DNA from: Rhodococcus tibetensis
Lineage (GTDB): Bacteria; Actinomycetota; Actinomycetes; Mycobacteriales; Mycobacteriaceae
Direction: 5' to 3'
Length of the DNA stretch: 64,000 nt
Assembly: GCF_024438035.1 (NCBI RefSeq)
Contig: NZ_JANFQF010000018.1
Span: forward strand, 57,941 to 121,940
Shown: positions 1 through 9,129 of the stretch, in pieces
Layout of the letters: each line of letters starts with the position of its first letter
Numbering within the stretch: the stretch's first letter is position 1
Made by a program: the position numbers and the translations under genes
The notes under the pieces: generated by a model
Seen by the model: the letters and a program-made list of their open reading frames with translations, nothing else
The model's database searches: none
What the model was told of the DNA's origin: nothing

Positions 1-763
1 TGTCGAGTGCGTCGTAGACCATGAGCCGGCCGAGCAGCGATTCGCCGATCCCGGTGATCAGTTTCACCGCTTCGGTGGCCATGATCGACCCGATCGAGGC
101 GCACAGCACCCCCAGCACTCCGCCTTCGGCGCACGAAGGGACCATCCCGGGCGGCGGCGCCTCCGGGTACAGGTCGCGGTAATTGAGTCCGCGCCCGTCC
201 GGTGCGTCCTCCCAGAACACGGACGCCTGCCCCTCGAAACGGTAGATCGAACCCCAGACGTACGGCTTGTGCGCCAGTACCGCTGCGTCGTTGACCAGGT
301 AGCGGGTGGCGAAGTTGTCGGTGCCGTCGAGGATCAGGTCGTACTGACCGAACAGCTCGACGGCGTTGTCGGGTTCGAGCCGGAACTCGTGTAACCGGAC
401 GTCAACGTGCTCGTTGATCTCCTTGATGGAGTCGCGGGCGCTTTCCGCCTTGGGCCTGCCCACGTCCGAGCGACCGTGGATGACCTGTCGCTGCAGATTG
501 GACATGTCGACTTCGTCGAACTCGACGATCCCCAGGGTTCCGACGCCTGCAGCGGCGAGGTACAGCAACGCCGGGGAGCCCAGTCCACCCGCGCCGATGA
601 CGAGGACCTTGGCGTTCTTCAGCCGCTTCTGCCCCGCCATGCCGACGTCGGGGATGATCAGGTGCCTGCTGTAGCGGGCCACCTCGTCACGCGAGAGTTC
701 GGCGTCCGGCTCCACCAGCGGGGGCAGTGGCTGCGGGGTGTTTCCAGAACGGTCAAGCGACAC
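1..763 (-). CDS. moeZ: MoeZ-type adenylyltransferase/sulfurtransferase (3' end beyond window)
   Basis: E1-like enzyme that adenylates and thiolates the C-terminal glycine of small sulfur carriers for molybdopterin and other sulfur transfer. The visible 254 residues are the ThiF/MoeB domain: nucleotide-binding GAGGLGS at residues 57-63, DEVDMSNLQRQ near 83-93, and the CAEGG segment late in the domain. A rhodanese domain is expected in the part lost at the left edge. The GTG start at 763 has AGGAG 6 nt upstream, and nothing homologous precedes it. It is the ortholog of Rv3206c by content and context, downstream of the DUF3152 gene on the same strand. Confidence 0.93.
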   Translation of the reverse strand, partial: MSLDRSGNTPQPLPPLVEPDAELSRDEVARYSRHLIIPDVGMAGQKRLKNAKVLVIGAGGLGSPALLYLAAAGVGTLGIVEFDEVDMSNLQRQVIHGRSDVGRPKAESARDSIKEINEHVDVRLHEFRLEPDNAVELFGQYDLILDGTDNFATRYLVNDAAVLAHKPYVWGSIYRFEGQASVFWEDAPDGRGLNYRDLYPEAPPPGMVPSCAEGGVLGVLCASIGSIMATEAVKLITGIGESLLGRLMVYDALD

Positions 764-801
764 GGTCCACTCCTGACGATTACGCGACGGCTTCCGGCTC
801 C

Positions 802-831
802 GTCGAAGTGTCTCACTGTCGACACTTCGAC
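802..831. promoter_or_regulatory. Inverted repeat upstream of moeZ
   Basis: Perfect 11-bp inverted repeat, GTCGAAGTGTC, 8-nt centre, GACACTTCGAC, in the gap between the DUF3152 gene and moeZ. Read on the minus strand, a further GTCGAAGTGTC-like half and a TTGACA lie just upstream (toward 860), so the element sits where the moeZ promoter should be. There is no T-run on either side, which argues against a terminator. Operator function is inference; a TetR gene lies 1.5 kb away. Confidence 0.5.
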
Positions 832-904
832 AATGTCAGTGTCAACGCCTCGACAAGGCCCATTCTTCCCCTCCCGGCACCCCGTGGTTCCGGGTGGACG
901 CAAC

Positions 905-1996
905 TCAGCCGCGCGGGAACGGCCAGGGATTGAAATGGCACGTCAATCCGTTCTTGGGCACAATCCCTTCGGGGTCGAGTTCGGCGATGTCGTTGTTGGA
1001 GGTACCGAACGACTGCTGCATCATCACCGGGGCGAGACCGCCCTCCGTTTCACAGGGTTGATGATCCTGGTAGCCGATGGCATGACCGACCTCATGGTTG
1101 ATCTGGTACTGCCGATACGAACCGATGTCGCCCTGGAAGGCGATTGCTCCGCGCACCCAGCGGGGCTCGTTGAGGAGGACGCGGTCGATTCCGGGGTTGT
1201 AGCAGGACACCTCGAGCTGGATGTCGTACCCGCAGGCTTCCCTGATGGTCATTTGAGAGGTCAGTGAAATGCGAAAATCCGGGTCACCCTGGTCTACCCG
1301 CCGGAACGCGAATCGGGGATCCTTGGTCCAGCTCTTCGGGTTCGACAGGGTCTGCTCGACCATCCGCCCGAACGATTCGTCTCCCCCGAAGCCCGAGGTG
1401 TCGACACCGTCCTCGATTTCGACGGAGTAGGTGAACTCCCTCTCGGTACCCTGCCCGACCTTGGGACCGCTGCCGGGCACGACCCGCCAGGTGCGGGCTC
1501 CCACGGCGGTGAACGGCCCGCCGTCCGGCAACGCCCCGGAGGGAAGGTCCGCCGCGAAGTTTCCATCCGCCTCGGGTGGCACACCGATGACACTCGAGCC
1601 GTCCGTGTCCCGGGACAGCGTCCCGAATCCGGGGCTGTCGGTGCCGGCTGCGGGGTCTCCGGCGCCGGTGCCGCGCACCGCGTCGACGACGACGAAGATC
1701 GTGACGACGAACAGAATCGGTATCGCATAGGCGCGCCACCCGTAGGTGGAGACGAATCGGCCGACCCTGCTCTGTTTCCGCGCCTGCCGTTCCGGTCTCG
1801 GATTTCGGGGCCGCGCGGCGTCTCCGGTAATCGGATCCCACTGTGCCCGGAGGGGCTGATGGGACTGCGCCTTGTATGTGGACTGCGAGGGGCGGGGACG
1901 GGCCTCACGCTGTTTCAGGCTGCGCGATTGCCACTCCCCGTGATCGGAGCTCTCGGGAGCCCTGCCGCGCACGCGCGGTCCTCCTCGGTCAGTCAC
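905..1996 (-). CDS. DUF3152 membrane-anchored protein with zincin-like motif
   Basis: 363-residue protein, ortholog of Rv3207c by family and position. A disordered, basic N-terminus (1-88) precedes one membrane segment (about 90-106) and a long extracytoplasmic domain. The DUF3152 region carries HEVGHAIGYQDH at 301-312, an HExxHxxGxxxH arrangement close to the metzincin signature, followed by a MMQQ turn (about 325-328) that could be a Met-turn. Cysteines at 255, 265, 315 and 353 could form disulfides outside the cell. The GTG start has a possible GATTCT -10 element 6 nt upstream. Protease activity is suggested by the motif only; I know of no biochemical proof for this family. Confidence 0.85.
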   Translation of the reverse strand: MTDRGGPRVRGRAPESSDHGEWQSRSLKQREARPRPSQSTYKAQSHQPLRAQWDPITGDAARPRNPRPERQARKQSRVGRFVSTYGWRAYAIPILFVVTIFVVVDAVRGTGAGDPAAGTDSPGFGTLSRDTDGSSVIGVPPEADGNFAADLPSGALPDGGPFTAVGARTWRVVPGSGPKVGQGTEREFTYSVEIEDGVDTSGFGGDESFGRMVEQTLSNPKSWTKDPRFAFRRVDQGDPDFRISLTSQMTIREACGYDIQLEVSCYNPGIDRVLLNEPRWVRGAIAFQGDIGSYRQYQINHEVGHAIGYQDHQPCETEGGLAPVMMQQSFGTSNNDIAELDPEGIVPKNGLTCHFNPWPFPRG

Positions 1997-2234
1997 GACG
2001 CCAGAATCTCACAGTCCGCCACCACCTCGTCCCAGCCGTCCACCGATGCCTTCTTCGGCGTGTCCGCCTCGTACCACCCGCAACACTGCGGCAACCCGTG
2101 TCAGCTGGTGAGTCCGAGAGCAGATTTCGCCCAGTTACCGGTCAGGCAATAAAGGAGTCGAGCATCGACCTGTGAGTCCACCATGAACGGATTCCTACGC
2201 GCGGGTATCGTTCACACAGTTACACAGAATGTGA

Positions 2235-2936
<702 letters not shown>

Positions 2937-2951
2937 AACTTCCAGAGACGG

Positions 2952-2986
2952 GAAGGGCCCGCAGCCGAATCGGCTGCGGGCCCTTC
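2952..2986. terminator. Bidirectional hairpin terminator
   Basis: Near-perfect palindrome with 17-bp arms around a central A, GAAGGGCCCGCAGCCGA and its complement, between two convergent genes (stops at 2936 and 2995). The arms end in CTTC/GAAG and give short pyrimidine-rich tails in both directions. Very GC-rich. Confidence 0.85.
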
Positions 2987-2994
2987 TCGTACCG

Positions 2995-3225
2995 TCAGGC
3001 AGTGGGAGCGAACCCGACCTTGCGGATATCCGACGGACCGATCTCCACGTATGCGATCTTCGCCGCCTGGATGAGGAACTTGCGCCCCTTGTCGTCCTGC
3101 AGAGACAAGATCCCGTCGCCGCCGCCGAGGGCGCCCGAGACCAATGTCTCGACCTCGTCCGGGGTCTGCTCGCTGCTGACGATGAGCTCACGTGGGCTGT
3201 CGATTACACCGATCTTGACCTCCAC
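2995..3225 (-). CDS. DUF3107 family protein (TB9.4-like)
   Basis: 76-residue cytosolic protein of unknown function, conserved in mycolata next to this TetR gene (Rv3208A/TB9.4 in M. tuberculosis). The sequence reads VEVKIGVIDSPRELIV at the start and ends in a hydrophobic, proline-containing tail. The GTG at 3225 is chosen because GGAGG lies 6 nt upstream; longer in-frame starts have no site and add low-complexity sequence. It is convergent with the TetR gene across a shared terminator. Confidence 0.85.
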   Translation of the reverse strand: MEVKIGVIDSPRELIVSSEQTPDEVETLVSGALGGGDGILSLQDDKGRKFLIQAAKIAYVEIGPSDIRKVGFAPTA

Positions 3226-3347
3226 GGTCAACCTCCGAACTCTCCGAGAAACATCAGCTGTCCTGGCCAGGCTAATGCAGTCGGCCCCGCCGGGGCGCGC
3301 AGGTGCGCTGTGCCCTGAGCGAACAGGGCCGCGCACCCATGCCGTCG

Positions 3348-4028
3348 TCACACGAGACCGAGCACCGCCATGCGCTCGGCGTGCATCTTCTGCATGCGGT
3401 CGAACAAGGCGACCACACCATTGAGGTCTCCCGATGCGGAGATCACGAGATCGGTCAGCGCTTCGCGCTGTGCCAGTACGAACTGCGCCTGCGTGATCGC
3501 TTCACCGAGCAGACGCCGGCCCCAGAGCATGAGACGGTCCTTGTCCCGGTTGCTGGCGGCGATCGCCCGTTGCACCTCGTGTACGACGAATTCGGAGTGG
3601 CCCGTCTGCGACAGCACCTCTTCGACCGTACCGGCCGCCTCAGCTGGCAGGGAATGGCCGATTTCACGGTAGAAGTCGGCGGCGATCCCGTCACCGACGT
3701 ACGCCTTGACGAGCGCCTCGAGCCAGGTGGAGGGCGTCGTCGAGGCGTGGTAGTTGTCCAACGCGCGCACGAACGGGTCCATCGCTTCGTAGATGTCGAA
3801 CCCACGTGCGGTCAACGCCTGTTCGAGCATTTCGAAGTGACCCATCTCGGCGGCTGCCATGCTGGCGAGCGCCACTTTACCCTCGAGGGTCCGCGCCATC
3901 TGCGCGTCCTCGGACAGCCGGTAGAAGGCGGAGATCTCACCGTATGCGAGGACCGCGAAGAGTTCACTGACGCCGGGATGATCAGCGGGAATGGTCGAGT
4001 TCGACGAGGCAGGCGTGTTGGGCTCCAT
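3348..4028 (-). CDS. Ferritin-like fold protein (Rv3210c-like)
   Basis: 226-residue helical protein with ferritin-like, probably metal-binding features: AYGEISAFYRL in the first long helix, AAAEMGHFEML (ExxH) in the second, and GHSEFVVHEVQRA in a later helix, the pattern of carboxylate/histidine di-iron proteins. The family is sometimes described as related to the tRNA hydroxylase MiaE. The start at ATG 4028 is supported by TAGGCT (4042-4037, minus strand) 8 nt upstream, giving a leaderless transcript; upstream in-frame starts lack signals. The substrate is unknown. Confidence 0.8.
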   Translation of the reverse strand: MEPNTPASSNSTIPADHPGVSELFAVLAYGEISAFYRLSEDAQMARTLEGKVALASMAAAEMGHFEMLEQALTARGFDIYEAMDPFVRALDNYHASTTPSTWLEALVKAYVGDGIAADFYREIGHSLPAEAAGTVEEVLSQTGHSEFVVHEVQRAIAASNRDKDRLMLWGRRLLGEAITQAQFVLAQREALTDLVISASGDLNGVVALFDRMQKMHAERMAVLGLV

Positions 4029-4381
4029 GGCGCCACAGCCTAGTGCGTCGGGGAGTGACATTCCCCATGAGCGACCGACGTGCGGGTGTAGTCCGGCTAC
4101 AATGATGGTGGATAACTGCTCGCCGCCACGTTCGTCACCATCGAACGACGGTCCGGCAATGATCGCGTTCACGACGTGGTCAGTGGTTCTCCACCGATAA
4201 TGTGCGCGCACCTGATCGACGGTTCCAGCCGCGCCTCGCCGAAATTCTTCGATTTCCGCGCTGAGGCAGAGGCAGGATCACTCGGAAGAGGACCTCGACA
4301 AGCGTCGACTGGGAAATCGGGCCGAACAGCGGCCTGGCCCTTACCTCGTGCGTGCGTGCAGCTACGAGGAAGGCTAGTCCC
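4029..4381. other. Divergent intergenic region, no gene seen
   Basis: About 350 nt between the leftward ferritin-like gene and rightward rhlE. The left end holds the leaderless -10 of the ferritin-like gene. The right end holds GAGGAAGG (4366-4373), the likely ribosome binding site of rhlE. The middle has open frames in several phases, but none has a start with a binding site or recognisable similarity. I found no clear hairpin terminator or riboswitch; a long rhlE 5' UTR or a small RNA is possible. Confidence 0.5.
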
Positions 4382-5941
4382 CTGAGCAAGATCACTGTCG
4401 ACCATGAAGACGACGCGACCGAGACCACGCTGTCCGCGCAACTCGACTCCACTCACGTCGCTCCCACCTTTGCCGAACTCGGTGTTCGTGACGAAATCGT
4501 CCGGGCTCTCGACGAAAAGGGCATCGAGCGTACATTCGCCATCCAGGAACTCACGCTGCCGCTCGCCCTCGCAGGCGATGACCTGATCGGTCAGGCCCGC
4601 ACGGGCATGGGCAAGACGTTCGGTTTCGGTGTCCCGCTTCTCCACCGCATCTCCAGCGGAACCACCGGAACGGCCAAGCTCGACGGCACCCCCCGGGCAT
4701 TGGTCATCGTTCCCACCCGCGAGCTGTGCATCCAGGTCACCAAGGACCTCGAGAATGCGGCGAAGTACCTGAAGGGCGAAAAGGACAAGCTCGAAGTCCT
4801 CGCCATCTACGGGGGCCGCCCCTACGAAACCCAGATCGCGACGCTCCAGAAGGGCGCCGACGTGGTCGTGGGAACTCCCGGTCGTCTCCTCGACCTGGCC
4901 AAGCAGGGCCATCTGATTCTGGGCAAGGTCGAGGTATTGGTGCTGGACGAGGCAGACGAGATGCTTGATCTCGGCTTCCTGCCCGACATCGAGCGCATCC
5001 TCGGCATGGTTCCGGACAAGCGCCAGACGATGCTGTTCTCGGCCACCATGCCGGGTCCGATCATCACCCTGGCCCGCACGTTCCTCACCCAGCCCACGCA
5101 CATCCGTGCGGAGGAGGCCGAGTCCTCCGCGATCCACGAGCGCACCAGCCAGCACATCTACCGCTCGCACGCCCTCGACAAGGCGGAGATGGTGGCCCGC
5201 GTGCTCCAGGCGGACGGCCGGGGCGCGACGATGATCTTCACGCGCACCAAGCGCACCGCGCAGAAGGTAGCGGACGACCTCGCGGAGCGTGGCTTCGCCG
5301 TCGGCTCCGTGCACGGCGACCTCGGTCAGATCGCCCGTGAGAAGGCACTCAAGGCGTTCCGCTCGGGCAAGATCGACGTCCTCGTCGCCACCGATGTCGC
5401 GGCCCGCGGTATCGACATCGACGACGTCACCCACGTGATCAACTACCAGTGTCCCGAGGACGAGAAGACCTACGTTCACCGCATCGGCCGTACCGGCCGC
5501 GCGGGACGCACCGGCATCGCGGTCACCCTGGTGGACTGGGACGACATTCCCCGGTGGCAGCTCATCGACAAGGCACTGGGCCTCGACATCCCCGATCCTG
5601 TCGAGACCTACTCCAGTTCACCCCACTTCTACGAGGAGCTGTCCATCCCGGCGGAGGCCTCCGGTTCTGTGAAGGCTCCGGCAGCGAAGGTCGACAAGCC
5701 CGCACCTGCCGAAGAGGACGAGAGCACCGAGCGGGCGCCCCGCGCGACTCGCACCCGTACTCGTCGTCGCACTCGCGGTGGACATCCTGCCGACAGCGTG
5801 GGCCCCAAGTCGGTCGCGCCCGAGACGACGGCCCCGGAATCCGCTGCGTCGGGCGACACCGAGGGTGACGGTGCGTCCAAGCCGCGACGTCGCCGCCGCC
5901 GCAGGACCACCAAGGTCGGCGCCACGACGAACGCGGAGTAA
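4382..5941 (+). CDS. rhlE: DEAD-box RNA helicase RhlE
   Basis: ATP-dependent RNA helicase, ortholog of Rv3211, about 519 residues. Motifs in order (numbered from CTG 4382): Q-motif region with FAIQELTLP, ARTGMGKT (72-79), PTREL (111-115), TPGRLLD, DEAD (189-192), SAT (210-212), ARGIDIDD and HRIGRTGRAGR (366-376). The C-terminal tail is rich in Arg and Ala, including RTRTRRRTRGG and [11 protein letters not shown], and probably binds RNA. The start is uncertain: GAGGAAGG sits 8 nt before CTG 4382, while GTG 4352 has no binding site. It is followed 9 nt later by the beta-propeller protein gene. Confidence 0.92.
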   Translation: MSKITVDHEDDATETTLSAQLDSTHVAPTFAELGVRDEIVRALDEKGIERTFAIQELTLPLALAGDDLIGQARTGMGKTFGFGVPLLHRISSGTTGTAKLDGTPRALVIVPTRELCIQVTKDLENAAKYLKGEKDKLEVLAIYGGRPYETQIATLQKGADVVVGTPGRLLDLAKQGHLILGKVEVLVLDEADEMLDLGFLPDIERILGMVPDKRQTMLFSATMPGPIITLARTFLTQPTHIRAEEAESSAIHERTSQHIYRSHALDKAEMVARVLQADGRGATMIFTRTKRTAQKVADDLAERGFAVGSVHGDLGQIAREKALKAFRSGKIDVLVATDVAARGIDIDDVTHVINYQCPEDEKTYVHRIGRTGRAGRTGIAVTLVDWDDIPRWQLIDKALGLDIPDPVETYSSSPHFYEELSIPAEASGSVKAPAAKVDKPAPAEEDESTERAPRATRTRTRRRTRGGHPADSVGPKSVAPETTAPESAASGDTEGDGASKPRRRRRRRTTKVGATTNAE

Positions 5942-5950
5942 ATCACTACC

Positions 5951-7165
5951 GTGCTCGCACCTGAGCGGCGCTCGCGCGCCGATCTCGCCGTCGCCGCCGG
6001 TTTAGCAGTGGTCGTTGCGGTCGCGCTGACCGTGGTGTGGTTCCGCAGCGACGCCCGGGGTACCACCTCCGTTACTGCGGCCGAGCCGCCCGCTCCCCTC
6101 ATCACGGCACTGAGTGTGCCGGAGACACTGAGTCCGCTGTGGGAATCGGCAAGCTCTGTCACCACCTCACCCCTCGTCGTCGCCGGTGCTGTGGTGACCG
6201 CGGACGGTGGTGACGTCGTCGGACGTGACCGTACGTCCGGTGGCGAGCTGTGGCGATACTCTCGTGATCAGGGACTCTGCGGCGTGACCGCCGCCTGGGA
6301 CAAGGTCGTGGCTGTGTACCGCGACGATAGAGGGTGTTCTCAGGTGGCGGAGCTCGACGGCGGCACCGGCGCGCGCGCGGCACAGCGTTCCAGTGACGCC
6401 GACCCCGACGTGACGCTGTCGGCGGACGGAACGTACGTTGCCGCGCGCGGCAACAGTCGCCTCGAACTGTGGCGCTCCGACCTGGTACGCACCGTCGAAT
6501 ACGGTCGTGTGGACGCACCCGTCAACCCTGGGAAACAGCCTCGTAGTGGATGCACGTTGCTCGACGTCGGTTCCAGCAGTAGCCGGCTCGCAGTCCTCGA
6601 GCGCTGCCCCGGCGAGGAGGGCGATCGACTGACCGTGATGAACCCGTCACCGAAGGACAACCAGGAGCCGGAAGAGTATGGGTCCAGCGTCTTGGCCGGC
6701 CTGGAGGCCGGGGTCGAGGGTGCTCGGGTTCTCGGCGTTTCGGGCGAGACCATCTGCGTGTATCTGCCCGGCGGGGAGTCGACCGGTCCGCGGATCGGTT
6801 TGTTCGACGGTACCGGTAACGCCGTCTCGGAATATCCTCTGACCACGGCGGTCGGTCCCGACTCTGTCACGGCGGCGAGTAGTTCCGTCATCACGTGGTG
6901 GACCGGTTCCGACGTCGTGACACTGGGCGCCACCGATCTCGCGCCGCGGTGGAGTTTCCCCGGTGCGCTCGGCCCCGGGTCCGTCATGGCCGGCAGTCTG
7001 CTCGTTCCGGTCGACGCCGGGATCGCCGTCCTCGATCTGTCGACTGGCGCGCGGCTGCGGACCATTCCGGTGGAACGCGAACCGGGTACGGCACCGATCA
7101 CCACTGCCGTGGCGGGCAACCTCGTCATCGAGCAGCGTGAGAACCGAATTACCGTCTTACGTTGA
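5951..7165 (+). CDS. Membrane-anchored beta-propeller protein (Rv3212-like)
   Basis: 404 residues with a single N-terminal membrane segment (about 12-31), then an extracytoplasmic domain with repeated blades of the PQQ/quinoprotein type (for example VVGRDRTSGGELWRYS and TDLAPRWSFPGALGPG). No enzymatic residues are recognisable, and the family probably acts as a scaffold or sensor. The GTG start lies 9 nt after the rhlE stop, with GGAG from the end of rhlE as a distant binding site, so the two are probably co-transcribed. Its 3' end overlaps the convergent VOC gene by 9 bp. Confidence 0.8.
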   Translation: MLAPERRSRADLAVAAGLAVVVAVALTVVWFRSDARGTTSVTAAEPPAPLITALSVPETLSPLWESASSVTTSPLVVAGAVVTADGGDVVGRDRTSGGELWRYSRDQGLCGVTAAWDKVVAVYRDDRGCSQVAELDGGTGARAAQRSSDADPDVTLSADGTYVAARGNSRLELWRSDLVRTVEYGRVDAPVNPGKQPRSGCTLLDVGSSSSRLAVLERCPGEEGDRLTVMNPSPKDNQEPEEYGSSVLAGLEAGVEGARVLGVSGETICVYLPGGESTGPRIGLFDGTGNAVSEYPLTTAVGPDSVTAASSSVITWWTGSDVVTLGATDLAPRWSFPGALGPGSVMAGSLLVPVDAGIAVLDLSTGARLRTIPVEREPGTAPITTAVAGNLVIEQRENRITVLR

Positions 7166-7570
7166 CGGCGTAGAAGATTCAGCGATCACCACGAGGTAGC
7201 CGTCGAGGTCACGCAACCAGATCTCCCGGTGTCCCGCGTTGGGGTTGACGTGGACGTCGGTGACGACATCCACGTCCGAGGTTCGCACGCGTGCAAGCGC
7301 ACCGTCGAAGTCGCCGGCCTCGAACCAGATCGCCACGCCGTTGCCCCTCGGCCGCGCAGGGTCGCACAAGGCGCCGTGATGGTGGCCGATGTCCATCCGG
7401 TGCAACTGCAGGATCAGAACTCCGTCGACGAGAAGTTGCTCGTACTCGCATCCCCCGTGGCCGCTCACCGCCCCGAGGACGTTGCAGTACCAGTCGGCGG
7501 CTCGTTCGATGTCGTCGACGGAGACGAGCGGTTGCGCCCGCATCCCCGTGTTCGTGCTCTGTAACGTCAT
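7157..7570 (-). CDS. VOC (glyoxalase/bleomycin resistance) family protein
   Basis: 137-residue protein with the paired beta-alpha-beta-beta-beta vicinal oxygen chelate fold: AQPLVSVDDIERAADWYCNV begins the first half, and GVAIWFEAGDFDGALARV the second, ending in GHREIWLRDLDGYLVVIAE. Candidate metal ligands are the histidines in QLHRMDIGHHHG and the terminal glutamate region. The substrate cannot be inferred. ATG 7570 is the first plausible start; ATG 7543 is an alternative and neither has a strong binding site. It sits in an accessory insert next to a broken regulator gene. Confidence 0.78.
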   Translation of the reverse strand: MTLQSTNTGMRAQPLVSVDDIERAADWYCNVLGAVSGHGGCEYEQLLVDGVLILQLHRMDIGHHHGALCDPARPRGNGVAIWFEAGDFDGALARVRTSDVDVVTDVHVNPNAGHREIWLRDLDGYLVVIAESSTPST

Positions 7571-7635
7571 GCCTGCGACGGTAACGTCGCCGACTCCCCC
7601 GGGCTTGGACGAACGAGCACACGCCGAGGATTTTC

Positions 7636-8225
7636 TCAGCGGAAGGTGGCCCGGTAGGCAGTCCGAGACACACCGAGTGCGCGGCGTAGATGCTGCCGCA
7701 GGGAGGTGGCGGTGCCGAAACCTGATGCGCCCGCGACCCCGTCGACCGGCAGGTCCGTGTTCTCGAGCAATTCCCGTGCACCGTTGATTCGTTGTTCGAC
7801 GAGCCACCGGGTCGGGGACATGCCTGTTTCCGCACGAAATTTCCGCGTGAACGTGCGCACGCTCATCGACTCCTGCGCCGCGAGCTCGCGCAGGGACAGC
7901 GGCTGGTCGAGCCTAGACAACGCCCAGGCCCGGGCGGCCGCCGTCGAGGTAGTGCCGGTCTCCGGAACCGGTTCGGCGATGAACTGGGCCTGCCCCCGCT
8001 CCGGTGCGGCGGCACCACCGTTCCCCGCGCCACCTCGTTCGCTACCGCCGCGCCGTGATCACACCGAATCATATGGAGGCACAGATCGATTCCCGACGCC
8101 ACTCCCGCCGCGGTGAGAACGTCACCGTCGTGGGTGTAGAGGACGCCGGGGTCGAGATCGACGTCGGGGTACAGCCGCCGGAACGCGTCGGCCGATTTCC
8201 AGTGTGTGGTTGCGCGCCTATCCCA
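7636..8225 (-). pseudogene. Decayed GlxA-type AraC family regulator
   Basis: The last 94 codons (7636-7920) encode a good AraC helix-turn-helix pair (LSLRELAAQESMSVRTFTRKF, then VAGASGFGTATSLRQHLRRA). Upstream, the DJ-1/PfpI-like part continues in two frames: AAGVASGIDLCLHMIRCDHG and VANEVARGTVVPPHR are in one frame, and QAQFIAEPVPETGTTSTAAA in the other. Adding one base near 7991-7998 (a run of five C on the plus strand) restores continuity. Homology begins at RRATTHW directly after an in-frame TAG (8226-8228). About the first 130 residues of a normal GlxA regulator are therefore missing, and the gene is both truncated and frameshifted. Confidence 0.8.
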
Positions 8226-8298
8226 CTACAGTGACGCGCCGCACGCTCCGAGCAGAACTCCCACCCACACCCCAGATGTAACGTGTTCTAATTTCCCC

Positions 8299-9129
8299 AT
8301 GGGTACCTATGTGATCACGGGCGCGGCGTCGGGTATCGGCGCCGCCACCAGAGCGCGACTCGCCTCGGCCGGCCACACCGTCATCGGTGTGGATATCGCG
8401 AACAGCGATGTGGTCGCCGACCTGTCGACACCGGAAGGCCGGTCGGCGGCCGTAGCGGCAGTGACCGAGATGAGCGGCGGGGTCGTGCACGGCCTCGTCT
8501 GCTGCGCAGGACTCGGGCCCCTCTCCCACACTCCGGGAGGGAAGCTCGTGGCCGTCAACTACTTCGGCGCAGTGGACCTCGCCACCGGATTGCGTCCTGC
8601 CCTCGAACGGGCCGACGGTGGGTCGGTGGTCGTGATCTCGTCGAGCAGTACCACCACCCAGCCTGGCATCCCGGAACACCTTGTAGCCGCATGCCTCGAC
8701 GGCGACGAGGCGACAGCCCTACACCTCGGGGACGAGGCCACCGCCATTCCTGCATACCCGGCGTCCAAGTTGGCACTCGCCTGGTGGATCCGGCGTGAAG
8801 CCGTCCGCGCCGAATGGATCGGCCGGAAGATCCGCCTCAACGCCGTCGCACCCGGCATGATCGACACACCGATGACGAACGCGCCCGACCTCGACCCCGA
8901 ACTGGCGAAGGCCCTGGACTTCTATCCCGTACCACTGGGGCGCCGCGGCCGGCCCGAGGAGATCGCAGCCGTACTCGAGTTCCTGGTGGGCCCGGGCTCC
9001 ACACTTCTCTGCGGCAGCATCATTTTTGCCGACGGAGGCACGGACGCTCAACTACGACAACAGGATTGGCCTGCAGCCTGGAACCCCACCCCGGAGGACC
9101 TTACTCGGCACTTCCAGCCGAAAACGTGA
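8299..9129 (+). CDS. Short-chain dehydrogenase/reductase
   Basis: 276-residue SDR oxidoreductase using NAD(P). It shows the Rossmann motif TGAASGIG (residues 7-14), CCAGLG in place of NNAG, the catalytic serine in VVISSSSTTT, and the Tyr-Lys pair in AYPASKLAL, followed by the PGMIDTPMT loop. Architecture resembles 3-alpha-hydroxysteroid dehydrogenase/carbonyl reductase-type SDRs, but the substrate is not predictable. ATG 8299 starts exactly at the fold; TCTAAT ends 6 nt upstream and no binding site is present, so it may be leaderless. It follows the truncated regulator and overlaps the convergent ParA gene by 29 bp. Confidence 0.85.
   Translation: MGTYVITGAASGIGAATRARLASAGHTVIGVDIANSDVVADLSTPEGRSAAVAAVTEMSGGVVHGLVCCAGLGPLSHTPGGKLVAVNYFGAVDLATGLRPALERADGGSVVVISSSSTTTQPGIPEHLVAACLDGDEATALHLGDEATAIPAYPASKLALAWWIRREAVRAEWIGRKIRLNAVAPGMIDTPMTNAPDLDPELAKALDFYPVPLGRRGRPEEIAAVLEFLVGPGSTLLCGSIIFADGGTDAQLRQQDWPAAWNPTPEDLTRHFQPKT

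Noticed and set aside
4169..5479. 436-codon open frame on the minus strand
   Set aside because: Antisense to rhlE; no binding site or domain.
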